From Bryobacteraceae bacterium (GTDB lineage Bacteria; Acidobacteriota; Terriglobia; Bryobacterales; Bryobacteraceae), in the NCBI GenBank assembly GCA_023384675.1, contig JAHDVK010000012.1, positions 1 through 64,000 of the forward strand: 64,000 bases of DNA, in the 5' to 3' direction. Numbering within the stretch: position 1 is the stretch's first letter; the number at the start of each line of letters is the position of its first letter. The position numbers and the translations under genes were made by a program. This document shows, piece after piece, positions 43,357 through 52,624 of the stretch. The notes below the pieces were generated by a model that had not been told where the DNA came from, ran no database searches, and saw only the letters and a list, made by a program, of their open reading frames with translations.

Positions 43357-43899
43357 ATGACGCGATATACTCCATCCCGTTTCTACCTCATCTCAGCCGC
43401 CGTGGCGATGGGTCTGGCTGCCTTCTCGGGATGGTGTGCGGCGGCCTGGCTCCCTGCCCTGCTGCCGGCGCTGCTCTTTATTCTGACCGCGTCCCTGTTG
43501 CTGACTCTGGCGCTGCAGCCGGTGATCGAAGTGCATGATACGTATCTGCAGTTGGGGCCGCGGGCCGTTGCGTGGGAAGAGATCCGGCGAGTGGATCAAA
43601 CCGGGTGGGCCGCGCCGCTGGTGGCGTATCTCACGCTGGCCGATGGAAGCCGCCTGCGGCTGCTCTACCCGGGCGACATGGAGACGGGCAACCGGCTGCT
43701 GGGCGTGATTCAGCAGCGTTGCTCGCGGGCGTTGATCAACGGGGTGCCCTACCGTCAGATCTTCGGCGAACCCGCCGCGCCTCCGCCAGCCAGGATGGCT
43801 TCGCCGCGGGTGCGGTTGCTGACGGCGGAGGACGAAGCGGAAGTCGAGCGGATGTATCTCGAGTTGAAGCGCGCAGGGCGCGTGGATCCGGACGATTAA
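43357..43899 (+). CDS. Membrane protein with a PH-like C-terminal domain, unknown
   Basis: 180 residues from ATG 43357; an upstream GTG at 43348 is possible. There are two hydrophobic segments near the N-terminus (about 10-30 and 35-55), then a beta-rich domain (VIEVHDTYLQLGPRAVAWEEIRRV) resembling small bacterial PH-type domains. The C-terminus is acidic. The function is unknown; it is probably in the same transcript as the neighbouring envelope genes. Confidence 0.6.
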   Translation: MTRYTPSRFYLISAAVAMGLAAFSGWCAAAWLPALLPALLFILTASLLLTLALQPVIEVHDTYLQLGPRAVAWEEIRRVDQTGWAAPLVAYLTLADGSRLRLLYPGDMETGNRLLGVIQQRCSRALINGVPYRQIFGEPAAPPPARMASPRVRLLTAEDEAEVERMYLELKRAGRVDPDD

Positions 43900-43911
43900 C
43901 CCCCAAAAAGC

Positions 43912-44508
43912 ATGCACCGGCGACGAGGAACCCTCTTCCTGTTGGTGGTTGTTGTGGCCCTCGGCGCCGGGATTGTATTCTGGCGTCCGGCGCTGCGCTG
44001 GCTGGCCGAGTATCCCGACATCGGGCAACCGCCGGTGAAGGCCGAAGCAGTGCTAGTGCTGGCCGGAGGCTGGCAGGGCGAGCGGATCCTCAGGGCGGGC
44101 GAGCTGGTTCGGGCGGGTTACGCGCCGTATGCGCTGGTCAGCAGTCCCACGGGCTGGTATGGGCTGCCCGAATGCGAGGCCGCCAAGGGCTTCGCGGTGA
44201 AGCGCGGGTTTCCGGAGGAGTACTTCGTGTGCGTGCCGATTCAGGCCACTTCGACTCGCGAGGAGGCGGCGCGGATCGTGCCGGCGCTGCGCGAGCGCAA
44301 ACTGCGGCGCGTGCTGCTGGTGACCGTGTCGACTCATCTCCGGCGGGCAGCGGCGCTGTTTCGTGAAGCGGCGCCCGAGGTCGAGTTCACGCCCGTTTCG
44401 GCGCAACCGCTGCACTACGAGTCCGCGCAATGGTGGACGACGCGCGAGGGGCGCAAGGCGATTTTCATGGAGTGGTTGAAGCTGATCACGGGGCCGTTCG
44501 GGATATAG
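43912..44508 (+). CDS. YdcF/DUF218-like protein
   Basis: 198 residues. One N-terminal membrane anchor (about 7-24) is followed by the DUF218 fold: AEAVLVLAGG, an R-G-x-L-V-R-A-G segment, and TREEAARIVPALRERKLRRVLLVTVSTHLRRAAALF. Family members such as SanA and ElyC act in envelope biogenesis; the biochemistry is unclear. It sits between envelope genes, 1 bp before the ABC exporter gene. Confidence 0.8.
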   Translation: MHRRRGTLFLLVVVVALGAGIVFWRPALRWLAEYPDIGQPPVKAEAVLVLAGGWQGERILRAGELVRAGYAPYALVSSPTGWYGLPECEAAKGFAVKRGFPEEYFVCVPIQATSTREEAARIVPALRERKLRRVLLVTVSTHLRRAAALFREAAPEVEFTPVSAQPLHYESAQWWTTREGRKAIFMEWLKLITGPFGI

Positions 44509-44509
44509 A

Positions 44510-46246
44510 ATGCAGCATTTTCTGACGACGGCGGTTCCGTATCTCAGGCGCTACAAGCGCGGGCTGGCCATGGGGCTGGGGGCGCTGGTGTTAAAAGACG
44601 TGGCGGGCGCGTCGATTCCCCTGGTGATCAAGGCGGCGATCGACACGGTGACTTCGGACGCGCCGCTGACAGTTCTGTATTGGTTCTGCGGATTGATGCT
44701 GGCCATCGCCGCTTTCAAAGCGTTTTTCCAATACTGGATGCGCGTGATTCTGGTGGGCATCTCGCGGGACGTGGAGTTCGACATCCGCAACGATCTGTTC
44801 CGGCAATTCACGCGGCTGGACGCCGGTTTTTATGCAGGACACCGCACGGGCGATCTGATGGCGCGCTCCACCAATGATCTGAACGCTGTGCGGATGATGC
44901 TGGGCCCGGCGCTGATGTATCTGACGGAGACCTCGCTCACCTTCGTGCTGGCCCTGGGGATCATGTTCTCGGTGGACTGGCAGTTGACGCTGTGGGCGCT
45001 GTCGCCCGCACCGCTTGTGACCTTGGTTGTGATCTTTTTCGGACAGCGGATTCATGCGCGGTTTCAGAAAATCCAGGAGCTGTTTTCCGACATCAGCTCG
45101 CGCGTACAGGAGAACCTGAGCGGCGTGCGCGTGGTGAGGGCCTATGCGCAGGAGGAGGCGGAGCTGGAGCAGTTCGCCAAACTGAACGAGCGGTTCATTC
45201 ACCAGAACCTGCGGTTGGCGCGGCTGTCGGGCCTGTTCATGCCGCTGCTGCAGGCCTTGATCGGAATGACGTTCCTGCTGGTGCTGATCGTGGGCGGCTT
45301 CCGGCTGCTGGACGGCCAGATCACGCTGGGCAGCTTTGTGATGTTCAACACCTACATGGGCATTCTGGTGTGGCCGATGATCGCCTTCGGCTGGGTAGTG
45401 AACCTGATGCAGCGGGGCAGCGCGTCGCTGAAGCGGATTCGGGCGGTACTCGACGAGGAGCCGTCGATCCGGGCGCCGCGGCAGCCCGAAGCGATGCCGA
45501 GGGACGCCACCATCGGGCTACACGGCGTGCGCATGGGCTGGAACGGGTTCAACGCGCTGGCGGGCGTGGATCTGACGATTCCGGAAGGGGCGACCGTGGC
45601 GGTGGTGGGCCGCACGGGTTCGGGTAAGAGCACGCTGGTGCAGTTGATCCCGCGGCTATTTGACCCGGTGGAGGGCGAAGTGCGGGTGGGCGGCATCGAT
45701 GTGCGGAGTTTCGATCCTGCGGAGCTGCGGAAGGTCATCGGCTTTATCCCGCAGGAGACCTTCCTGTTCAGCGCGACTCTGGCGGAGAACATCGCCTTCG
45801 GCGTGCAAAACGCCACGGAGGAGCAGGTCCGCGCGGCAGCGGAGATGGCCGGGCTGGACTGCGACATCGAGGACTTCCCGCTGGGCTACCGGACGATGGT
45901 GGGCGAGCGCGGCATCACGCTCTCCGGCGGGCAGAAACAGCGCACGGCGATCGCGCGGGCGATCCTGCGGGATCCGCGCGTCCTGATTCTCGACGACGCA
46001 CTTTCAGCGGTGGACACGATCACTGAGGAGCGGATTCTCGGGCGCCTGCGCGAATTCATGCGGGGGCGCACAACCGTTCTGATCTCCCACCGCGTGTCAA
46101 CGGTTCGCGGCGCGGACCGGATTTATGTTCTCGATCACGGTCGGGTGGTGGAACAGGGGCGGCACGAGGAGTTGATTACGCGCGGGGGCTACTACGCAGA
46201 CCTGCACCAGAAACAGCTTCTCGAAGAGGAGTTGGAATCGATTTAA
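44510..46246 (+). CDS. ABC exporter, fused membrane and ATPase domains (MsbA-like)
   Basis: 578 residues. The six-helix membrane domain covers about residues 1-300. The ATPase domain has Walker A GRTGSGKST (about 367-375), the signature LSGGQKQR, and Walker B VLILDD followed by an H-loop (VLISHR). It works as a homodimer or heterodimer. Placement after lpxC and phospholipid genes suggests lipid A or lipid export, although MdlB-type multidrug exporters look alike. Confidence 0.88.
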   Translation: MQHFLTTAVPYLRRYKRGLAMGLGALVLKDVAGASIPLVIKAAIDTVTSDAPLTVLYWFCGLMLAIAAFKAFFQYWMRVILVGISRDVEFDIRNDLFRQFTRLDAGFYAGHRTGDLMARSTNDLNAVRMMLGPALMYLTETSLTFVLALGIMFSVDWQLTLWALSPAPLVTLVVIFFGQRIHARFQKIQELFSDISSRVQENLSGVRVVRAYAQEEAELEQFAKLNERFIHQNLRLARLSGLFMPLLQALIGMTFLLVLIVGGFRLLDGQITLGSFVMFNTYMGILVWPMIAFGWVVNLMQRGSASLKRIRAVLDEEPSIRAPRQPEAMPRDATIGLHGVRMGWNGFNALAGVDLTIPEGATVAVVGRTGSGKSTLVQLIPRLFDPVEGEVRVGGIDVRSFDPAELRKVIGFIPQETFLFSATLAENIAFGVQNATEEQVRAAAEMAGLDCDIEDFPLGYRTMVGERGITLSGGQKQRTAIARAILRDPRVLILDDALSAVDTITEERILGRLREFMRGRTTVLISHRVSTVRGADRIYVLDHGRVVEQGRHEELITRGGYYADLHQKQLLEEELESI

Positions 46247-46400
46247 TCCGCCAGGCCGGCGCTTCTTGCGGCGGCATTTGTGTTGCAGAAAAGTGACAAC
46301 TGAACTAAATGGGATAAACCGGCCCGAAGGAAATCTAAAGATAGCCCCTAGAACGTTTCATATCCTATATTATCCCTATTCGTCGCGATAAATTTCAGAT

Positions 46401-46426
46401 ATGCTTATCCTGCTTCGGGTAAGCAT
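46401..46426 (+). promoter_or_regulatory. Stem-loop abutting the start codon of the second TonB-dependent receptor
   Basis: ATGCTTATCC (46401-46410) pairs with GGGTAAGCAT (46417-46426) over 10 bp, including one G-T pair, around the loop TGCTTC. It ends 2 bases before ATG 46429 and covers the place where a Shine-Dalgarno would lie; none is evident. This could control translation or be a protein-binding palindrome. The role is unproved. Confidence 0.45.
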
Positions 46427-46428
46427 CT

Positions 46429-49400
46429 ATGCGACAGAGCCAAGTCCTTCTCGGTTTCCTCGCCTCGACCGCCCTGCTCTTCGGACAGGGCGGTCTTGGT
46501 TCTATCTCAGGCACGGTCGTCGATCCCAGCGACGCCCCCATCCCCGGCGCAACGGTGAAGATCGTTCAGATCTCGACGAATTCATCGCGAACCACCACCA
46601 CAAACGACGTCGGGATCTTCAATTTGCCCTCGCTGCCGGCGAGCCGGTACGAGATCACGATTGAATCGGGTGGTTTCCGTCCGAGGACCATTCCGGATAT
46701 GGAAGTGAACGCCTTCCAGAACATCAGTCTGGGCAGGGTGATGCTGGAGATCGGCAGCGGTCCGGCCACGGTGGTAGACGTGACGGCGGAGATCCCGCGC
46801 ATTGTTACTGAGAATGCGGTGCGCAGCGATGTCATCCAAGCCAAGCAGGTGACGGAGATGCCGCTTCAGGGCCGGAACTGGTCCACGCTGCTGAAGCAGA
46901 TCCCGGGTTCGGTACCCAACAATGTGAACGGCATTGACGGCCGGGAGGCCGGATACGACGGGTACGCGGATTTCCGGGTGAACGGCAAGGCATCCAACCA
47001 GACGCAGGTTAATCTCGACGGCGGCTCCAATGTCGACCATGGTTCCGATTCGAAGACCACGGTTACGCCAAGCCTCGAAGCCATCCAGGAAGTCGCGGTG
47101 CTGACGAATAACTTCCAGGCCGAATACGGCACGCGCGCGGGTACCGTCGTGAATATCGTCACCAAGTCGGGCACCAACGAATTCCATGGCACGGCCTGGA
47201 ACTACATGCGGAACGAGGTGTTGAACGCCCGGCCTTGGGGTCAGGGCTTTTTCGGCCTCCCCAGACCGCGCTACCGGTTCAATTACTTCGGCGGCAATCT
47301 TGGCGGACCGGTGCTGAGGGACAAGGTGTTCTTCTTCTACAATTACGAAAACCTCAAGCAGGACACGCCCACGATCACGCAGCAGATCCGGGTGCCCACC
47401 GACCTTGAGCGCAAGGGCGACTTCTCCCAGACGCTCAATGTCAATGGCGTGCGGCCAAACATCTACATGCCTGGCTCGCAGGCTTCGGGCAGGCCGGTGC
47501 TGTTGCCCAACAACATCATGCCCGCTAGCCTGATTCACCCGCTCGGCATGGCCATCACCGGCATCTATCCCATGCCGAACTTGAAGAACGAGACGAACAA
47601 CAATTACCTGAACGAGTACGCCCGCGTGAACCGCCGCCACCTGAACGTGGTGAAGGTGGACTACAGCATCAGCGAGTCCATGCGCGCCTTCGTCCGCTTC
47701 AATTACGATCACCAGCACTACCGCGACATGGTGACCTGGGCCGCGGGATCCAACCTGCCTTTTGTCGTTACCGGCTGGGACCGGCCGGACAAGGCGGTGA
47801 CCGCCAACTTCACGAAGGCGTTTTCAGCGACTATCGTTTCCGAGACGTTGTTCAATTGGCAGAAGGACTTCGTGAATGCGCCTCTGGAGGTCTCCGGCGA
47901 CCCCTCGAAGATCTCGAAGGCGAGTGCCGGCCTCTCGGAACTGCCGCTGGCGCTCCCTCTCAAGACCGACATCCTGCCGGCTTTCTCAGGCACGGGCTAC
48001 CAGGACTTCCAGTTCAACCGATTCCCCTGGTACGCGATCGCGCCCGAATACCAGATCGCGCAGACACTCAGTTGGACGCGCGGCGCTCACCTGATCAAGA
48101 TCGGCGGCCAGTTCATCCACAATCAAAAAGACGAGATTAACCAGGCGATCGAGAAGGGCCGCTTTAACTTCGGTGTCAACACGGCAAGCGAGTTCGATTG
48201 GGGATACAGCCCTGCAAATATGCTTGCGGGCGCGGTATCGCAGTTTGACCAGGTCAGCAATCCCTCGCGCAAGTACTCACGCTTCCGGGATATGCACTTC
48301 TTCATCCAGGACACTTGGCGCGTAACGTCCAAACTGACGCTCGACTACGGCGTCCGCCTCTACAACATCCCCTCCGAGCACAACTTCAAGCACGACATCA
48401 CGCTGGATGCCGCGTTTGTGCCTTCGCTCTGGGATCCGGCCAAGGCGCCGCGTTACTACGTGCCCGACCCCAAAGCCCCAGCCCGCATCATCGACCCGGC
48501 CTTCCCGGACAACCCCCTACCCGCCGCCGCCGCGGCCGCGCTCCGCTTCTCGCTGGTGCCTGGCTCTGGCGACCCTATGAACGGGGTCGTCGCCCTGGGC
48601 CGTGACGGGCGCGCCAGCGCGGGAATTCGGGATCCGCGGGCAATCCTATTTGCGCCGCGGGGCGGTATCGCGTGGCAGTTCATGAATAAGACCGTGCTGC
48701 GCACGGGCTTCGGCTGGTCCTACAACCGGCCCACCATCGGCCAGGCCACTGGCACGTTCCAGAATGGCCTTGCCGACCAGGTTGATTTCCGTCAGACCAG
48801 CTTCGGCACACTCTCGAACCCTGCCATCAGCCGCATCTCGCCGCGCACTTTCGGCTCCATTGACGAGTCGTCGAACAAAGTGCCGACAATCTACGATTGG
48901 TCGCTCAGCATTCAGCGCGAACTGCCTTCCAACATGGTTCTGGACATGGCCTACATCGGCAACGTTCAGCGGCACCAGGTACTCCAGTTCAACATCAACC
49001 AGGTACTGCCGGGCGCGGCTTGGGATCCGAAGTTCCTCGACCCGCGCCTGGCGGGGAATAACTTCTCCGGCCCAGTGTCGGCTTCCAATCCCGGCCCCCT
49101 TCCCGGAACGCAGGCGGTTGACTCCAACCTGATGCGTCCCTACAGGGGCTTCGTCAACCTGAACCACATTACAAATGTCGGCAACAACCGCTACAACGCC
49201 TTCCAGTGGAGCCTTCAGAAGCGCTACAGCCAAGGATTGAGCTTCGCACTGATGCACACGTGGGGACGGCTGATCTCGGGCGTGGATGGTGTCGGTCCCT
49301 TCTTTTACAACTGGAAGGACTACGCAGGCGATGTCGCCAACAACCACCGCATGCACGTTTGGGGCCTGAACTACACCTACGACGTGCCCAAACTCGCCGC

Positions 49401-50046
49401 GCGGATGGGCTGGGATAACCCGGTTGCCCGCCAGATCTTCGACGGCTGGGGCATCGCCCACATGATGAACTGGTATTCCGGGCAGCCCGTCAGCCCCGGT
49501 TTCAACCTGCAATACGCGAGCCGCGACCAGGGAGTGCCCAACCTGAACAACATGTTCACCGGCAGCCCCGATGTCGCGCCGCGCCTGCTCGCTTCGGCCA
49601 ACCCCAACAACGGCGCCAAGACCATCGATAACTGGTGGAGTCTGAACCCGTTCAACATCCCGGGCATTCCCGGGGACGGGCGCGGATCCCGCAACTATCT
49701 GTGGTCGCCCGGAACCTTTTCGAACGACATCAACATCAGCAAACAGTTCCCCATCCGCGAGAAGATGGGCCTCGAAATGCGCGCCAGCCTGTTCAATCCT
49801 TTCAACCAGGTCCGGCGCCAGGACGTGAACTCCACCTTCACCTTCAAGATGAAGGGTGCGAACCTCTCGGACGGCTACTATCTGTTCAACTCTCCGGAGC
49901 AGCAGGTGGTGAACTTGCTGGGCCGGCTGCCGAACGCCAATGAACTGGAGAAATACAACCAGTACCGAAACGGCGTGGGTCACCAGAATGTGACCAGCGT
50001 CCTCGGCAACCGCATCATTGAAATCGGTCTCCGGCTGCGGTTCTGA
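46429..50046 (+). CDS. Oar-like TonB-dependent receptor with carboxypeptidase-regulatory domain
   Basis: 1205 residues. A signal peptide (about 1-22, ending at a GQG site) is followed by a carboxypeptidase-regulatory-like domain (about 25-105), a plug domain (LDGGSNVDHG, FQAEYGTRAG) and a long barrel ending in RLRF with a terminal Phe. Same architecture as the receptor at 22682-26104, but the sequences differ throughout, so the two are not a recent duplication. No recognisable Shine-Dalgarno precedes ATG 46429. Confidence 0.9.
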   Translation: MRQSQVLLGFLASTALLFGQGGLGSISGTVVDPSDAPIPGATVKIVQISTNSSRTTTTNDVGIFNLPSLPASRYEITIESGGFRPRTIPDMEVNAFQNISLGRVMLEIGSGPATVVDVTAEIPRIVTENAVRSDVIQAKQVTEMPLQGRNWSTLLKQIPGSVPNNVNGIDGREAGYDGYADFRVNGKASNQTQVNLDGGSNVDHGSDSKTTVTPSLEAIQEVAVLTNNFQAEYGTRAGTVVNIVTKSGTNEFHGTAWNYMRNEVLNARPWGQGFFGLPRPRYRFNYFGGNLGGPVLRDKVFFFYNYENLKQDTPTITQQIRVPTDLERKGDFSQTLNVNGVRPNIYMPGSQASGRPVLLPNNIMPASLIHPLGMAITGIYPMPNLKNETNNNYLNEYARVNRRHLNVVKVDYSISESMRAFVRFNYDHQHYRDMVTWAAGSNLPFVVTGWDRPDKAVTANFTKAFSATIVSETLFNWQKDFVNAPLEVSGDPSKISKASAGLSELPLALPLKTDILPAFSGTGYQDFQFNRFPWYAIAPEYQIAQTLSWTRGAHLIKIGGQFIHNQKDEINQAIEKGRFNFGVNTASEFDWGYSPANMLAGAVSQFDQVSNPSRKYSRFRDMHFFIQDTWRVTSKLTLDYGVRLYNIPSEHNFKHDITLDAAFVPSLWDPAKAPRYYVPDPKAPARIIDPAFPDNPLPAAAAAALRFSLVPGSGDPMNGVVALGRDGRASAGIRDPRAILFAPRGGIAWQFMNKTVLRTGFGWSYNRPTIGQATGTFQNGLADQVDFRQTSFGTLSNPAISRISPRTFGSIDESSNKVPTIYDWSLSIQRELPSNMVLDMAYIGNVQRHQVLQFNINQVLPGAAWDPKFLDPRLAGNNFSGPVSASNPGPLPGTQAVDSNLMRPYRGFVNLNHITNVGNNRYNAFQWSLQKRYSQGLSFALMHTWGRLISGVDGVGPFFYNWKDYAGDVANNHRMHVWGLNYTYDVPKLAARMGWDNPVARQIFDGWGIAHMMNWYSGQPVSPGFNLQYASRDQGVPNLNNMFTGSPDVAPRLLASANPNNGAKTIDNWWSLNPFNIPGIPGDGRGSRNYLWSPGTFSNDINISKQFPIREKMGLEMRASLFNPFNQVRRQDVNSTFTFKMKGANLSDGYYLFNSPEQQVVNLLGRLPNANELEKYNQYRNGVGHQNVTSVLGNRIIEIGLRLRF

Positions 50047-50069
50047 CCGCCGCAGGCAATTCTGACATA

Positions 50070-50136
50070 GCAGGCCGGCGTCAGGCCTCGAGTGGGCCGG
50101 GCGCCGGACTTTCCTGTGTGGCTTAGCCCGGCCTGC
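50070..50136. other. Distant inverted repeat between convergent genes
   Basis: GCAGGCCGG (50070-50078) and CCGGCCTGC (50128-50136) are perfect complements separated by 49 bases that contain further GC palindromes. It lies between the receptor and PAP2 stops and may help terminate transcription from either side. Confidence 0.35.
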
Positions 50137-50175
50137 GAGGACAGGTGCAACCGCGAACCCACTGCGGGCGAGCAG

Positions 50176-50715
50176 CTATAGCATCCCAAAGAGTAGCCAG
50201 CCGAGACCGCTGCCGATGAGTGCGCCCGCGACCACGTCGCTCATGAAGTGCATACCAAGAAGGACGCGCGACATAGCGATGCTGAGAGCGCAGAACACGA
50301 GGGCGGGCATGGCGTCGGGGAAGTGGCCGGCGGCAGGGACGATGACGGCGAAGGCGGTGATGGTGTGGCCGGAAGGAAAGCTGAACTGATCTGGAGGCAG
50401 AAGGTCCGACCAGCAATGCGGTTCCAGATGGCAGGGGCGCTTGCGTCCGGTAAGGCGCTTGAGCGCCAGGAAGATGGCGACGCCGAGCAGTCCGGCGGCT
50501 GCCGCTTCGAGCGTGGCGCGGCGGCCCGCTTCGCCGCCCAGAACGATGAGGACGGCAGCCAAGGCCAGCCAGAGCCAGCCGTCCCCGCCGCGGGTGGCCC
50601 AGATCATCCACAGACGAATCCAGCGGGGCGCCCGCCAGCGATTCACCCGGCGCATGACGAGATGGTCGCGGCGTTCGATATAGCTAAGCATGGATCCTGC
50701 CGAGAGCGAACTCAT
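50176..50715 (-). CDS. PAP2-family membrane phosphatase
   Basis: 179 residues from ATG 50715, with GGAG 6 bp upstream; GTG 50727 is an alternative. The three phosphatase motifs are clear: KRLTGRKRP, FPSGHT and SRVLLGMHFMSD, set among about five membrane helices. It removes phosphate from lipid phosphates such as phosphatidic acid, phosphatidylglycerol phosphate or undecaprenyl pyrophosphate; the substrate is not readable. Confidence 0.88.
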   Translation of the reverse strand: MSSLSAGSMLSYIERRDHLVMRRVNRWRAPRWIRLWMIWATRGGDGWLWLALAAVLIVLGGEAGRRATLEAAAAGLLGVAIFLALKRLTGRKRPCHLEPHCWSDLLPPDQFSFPSGHTITAFAVIVPAAGHFPDAMPALVFCALSIAMSRVLLGMHFMSDVVAGALIGSGLGWLLFGML

Positions 50716-51209
50716 TTCTGACTCCACTCCAGTTATGCGCGAGCTGAGTTACAGCACGGTGACACGTAAACAAAACATTCGTGAATTGATTTGCCGGGTC
50801 TTCCACCGGACGCAACCGGGCGGAGGCGCGCCGAAATTGGACACGGTCAGTTGCCACGCGTCTGTTTGACTTCGTAATGGAGAAAACTGTTGCCATGGCG
50901 TCCCGGTTGGCCCACTTCATTAGAGGATACCTGGCCTCGCGAGGATTCAGCTCGCCGCCGCCTCGACAGCGGCTCACGCGATCGCTGTAAGGAGGTCCGC
51001 AGTGGCAGTCGAGCCGCGATTGTGGCCGCGTTCATGCCGGAATGTGAAGGCTGAGCGAAAAGTAAACCAGCCATAGTTATTGGTGGGGTTAGAGAACCTG
51101 AATCAACGAAGGCATTTGTCGGGCCGGAAGCGGAGGAATTTGCCGTCCAAGGTGAAGCGATGGAATCCGTTCGCGAGGGCGCGGCTTCGGCCGTCGTCAG
51201 TCTCCCACT
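50716..51209. other. Non-coding stretch
   Basis: About 490 bases between the PAP2 gene start and the end of the ceramidase-like gene. The frames present are short and lack domain features. An AT-rich patch near 50745-50790 may be the PAP2 promoter. Confidence 0.45.
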
Positions 51210-52613
51210 TTATGCCCCCAGCATTCCCAATCGCCGCGTCATCGCTTCCATGAACCGCGGGGTGGCTTCTTTGTCCAGGAAGCTCGACTTCGCCAGCCAG
51301 GTCTCATAGCCGCCCTCTTCATGCGCCTGCACCGTGGGGACGTAACCCGCGTGGCCGTTCGCCAGGCCCACCGGGAAGAGCGCCCGGCCCTTGAACTTCC
51401 CGCGCAGTTCCAGGCCGAGTTCGACGAACGGTTCGCCCGTCATGCCGGCGACGAACAGATCGCAGATCCGCAAGGCTTGCGCCTCGGCGCGAAAGGTTGG
51501 AGCGAATTCGCGCGCGATGATGAGGGCTTCGCGCGCGAATACGTGGCGCGCGTCCCGGTAGGGGGACTCGACGCCCTTCAGGGCTTCCTGCGCTGCCTTC
51601 ACCTGCTCGGGCGAAGGGAGCCGCACACCGCATTCCACCCACTCGCGCGAAGCGCCCAGCTCCGCCTTATCTGTGAACTGCATCTGCTTCATCAGGCGAG
51701 TGCATTCGATGGCGAGCGTTCCCGCCACCTGTTCCATCCGCCGGTACGGAGGCAGCTTTGTCGCGGGCCGGCGCACATCGACATTGTTGATGTCGCCCTG
51801 ACACCCATTGGTGAGGATCGCGACGAAACGCGAACCGGCGCCCGCGGAACGGGCCATCATCGCGGCCCAATAGCCGAAGTAATCGGCAGACACTTCCCCG
51901 CCCCGCTCGCCGCCCACATAGTGCAGCGAATAGTTGCCCACGATCGCGAGCGGCGAACCATCGGCGCGGGCCACCGCCAGCAGTCCCACGGTGGGATCCA
52001 CCGGACCGGCTTCCTTCACGATGTCCGCGTTGCCCACGCCGGGATTCATCTTCACCTTGTCGATGCCGCCGAATGGGTTCGGGGGCATCTTGCCGGGCTT
52101 CATGTAAAACCGGCGGTTGAAGACCAGCGACTCCTCGCGGCCGAAACCCGTTGCGATCCGCGCCGGTTCGAGCCGCGCCACGGCCATGCGGACGCTGTCC
52201 ACGATGCGATCGGTGAGCAGGTCGAGATAGCGCGGATCGGCCTGCGACTGAAACAGGTGCATGGTGGCGGGCGCGCTGTGCGTGTGGGTGGCAGCCATGA
52301 GCAAGGCCTCTTCGGCGACGCCCGCCTCGCGCGCCGCGCGGAACTTGGCCGCCGCAACCACTTCGGGCGGCAGCACGCACAGGTCGCAAACGACGAGCCC
52401 GACGCGCGTTTGTCCGTTGTCGAAGACGATGCACTTGGCAAGGAGTTCGTCGTGGTTGTCGGTGCTGAAGCGCTCGGTGAAGTAGCCGGCGAGCGAGGCG
52501 CCGAGCGGCGGCGTGATTACCGCCGTGGCCGCGCCGGCGCGCAGCGCGGCGCCGTCCGAGCGGAACACCTGCGGCGCGGCGGCAAAACTACTCAAAAACG
52601 TTCTTCTTTGCAT
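51210..52613 (-). CDS. Exported neutral/alkaline ceramidase-like protein
   Basis: 467 residues from ATG 52613; the frame is open upstream into the Gfo/Idh/MocA gene. A leader with RRTF suggests Tat export. The N-terminal segment (ITPPLGASLAGY) and the zinc-type motif ATHTHSAPA match the ceramidase N-terminal domain family. The usual nucleophile segment GDVSPN appears as CQGDINNVD, without the Ser, so ceramidase activity is doubtful. It is the last gene of a three-gene minus-strand operon. Confidence 0.78.
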   Translation of the reverse strand: MQRRTFLSSFAAAPQVFRSDGAALRAGAATAVITPPLGASLAGYFTERFSTDNHDELLAKCIVFDNGQTRVGLVVCDLCVLPPEVVAAAKFRAAREAGVAEEALLMAATHTHSAPATMHLFQSQADPRYLDLLTDRIVDSVRMAVARLEPARIATGFGREESLVFNRRFYMKPGKMPPNPFGGIDKVKMNPGVGNADIVKEAGPVDPTVGLLAVARADGSPLAIVGNYSLHYVGGERGGEVSADYFGYWAAMMARSAGAGSRFVAILTNGCQGDINNVDVRRPATKLPPYRRMEQVAGTLAIECTRLMKQMQFTDKAELGASREWVECGVRLPSPEQVKAAQEALKGVESPYRDARHVFAREALIIAREFAPTFRAEAQALRICDLFVAGMTGEPFVELGLELRGKFKGRALFPVGLANGHAGYVPTVQAHEEGGYETWLAKSSFLDKEATPRFMEAMTRRLGMLGA

Positions 52614-52624
52614 GATCTTGGCCC

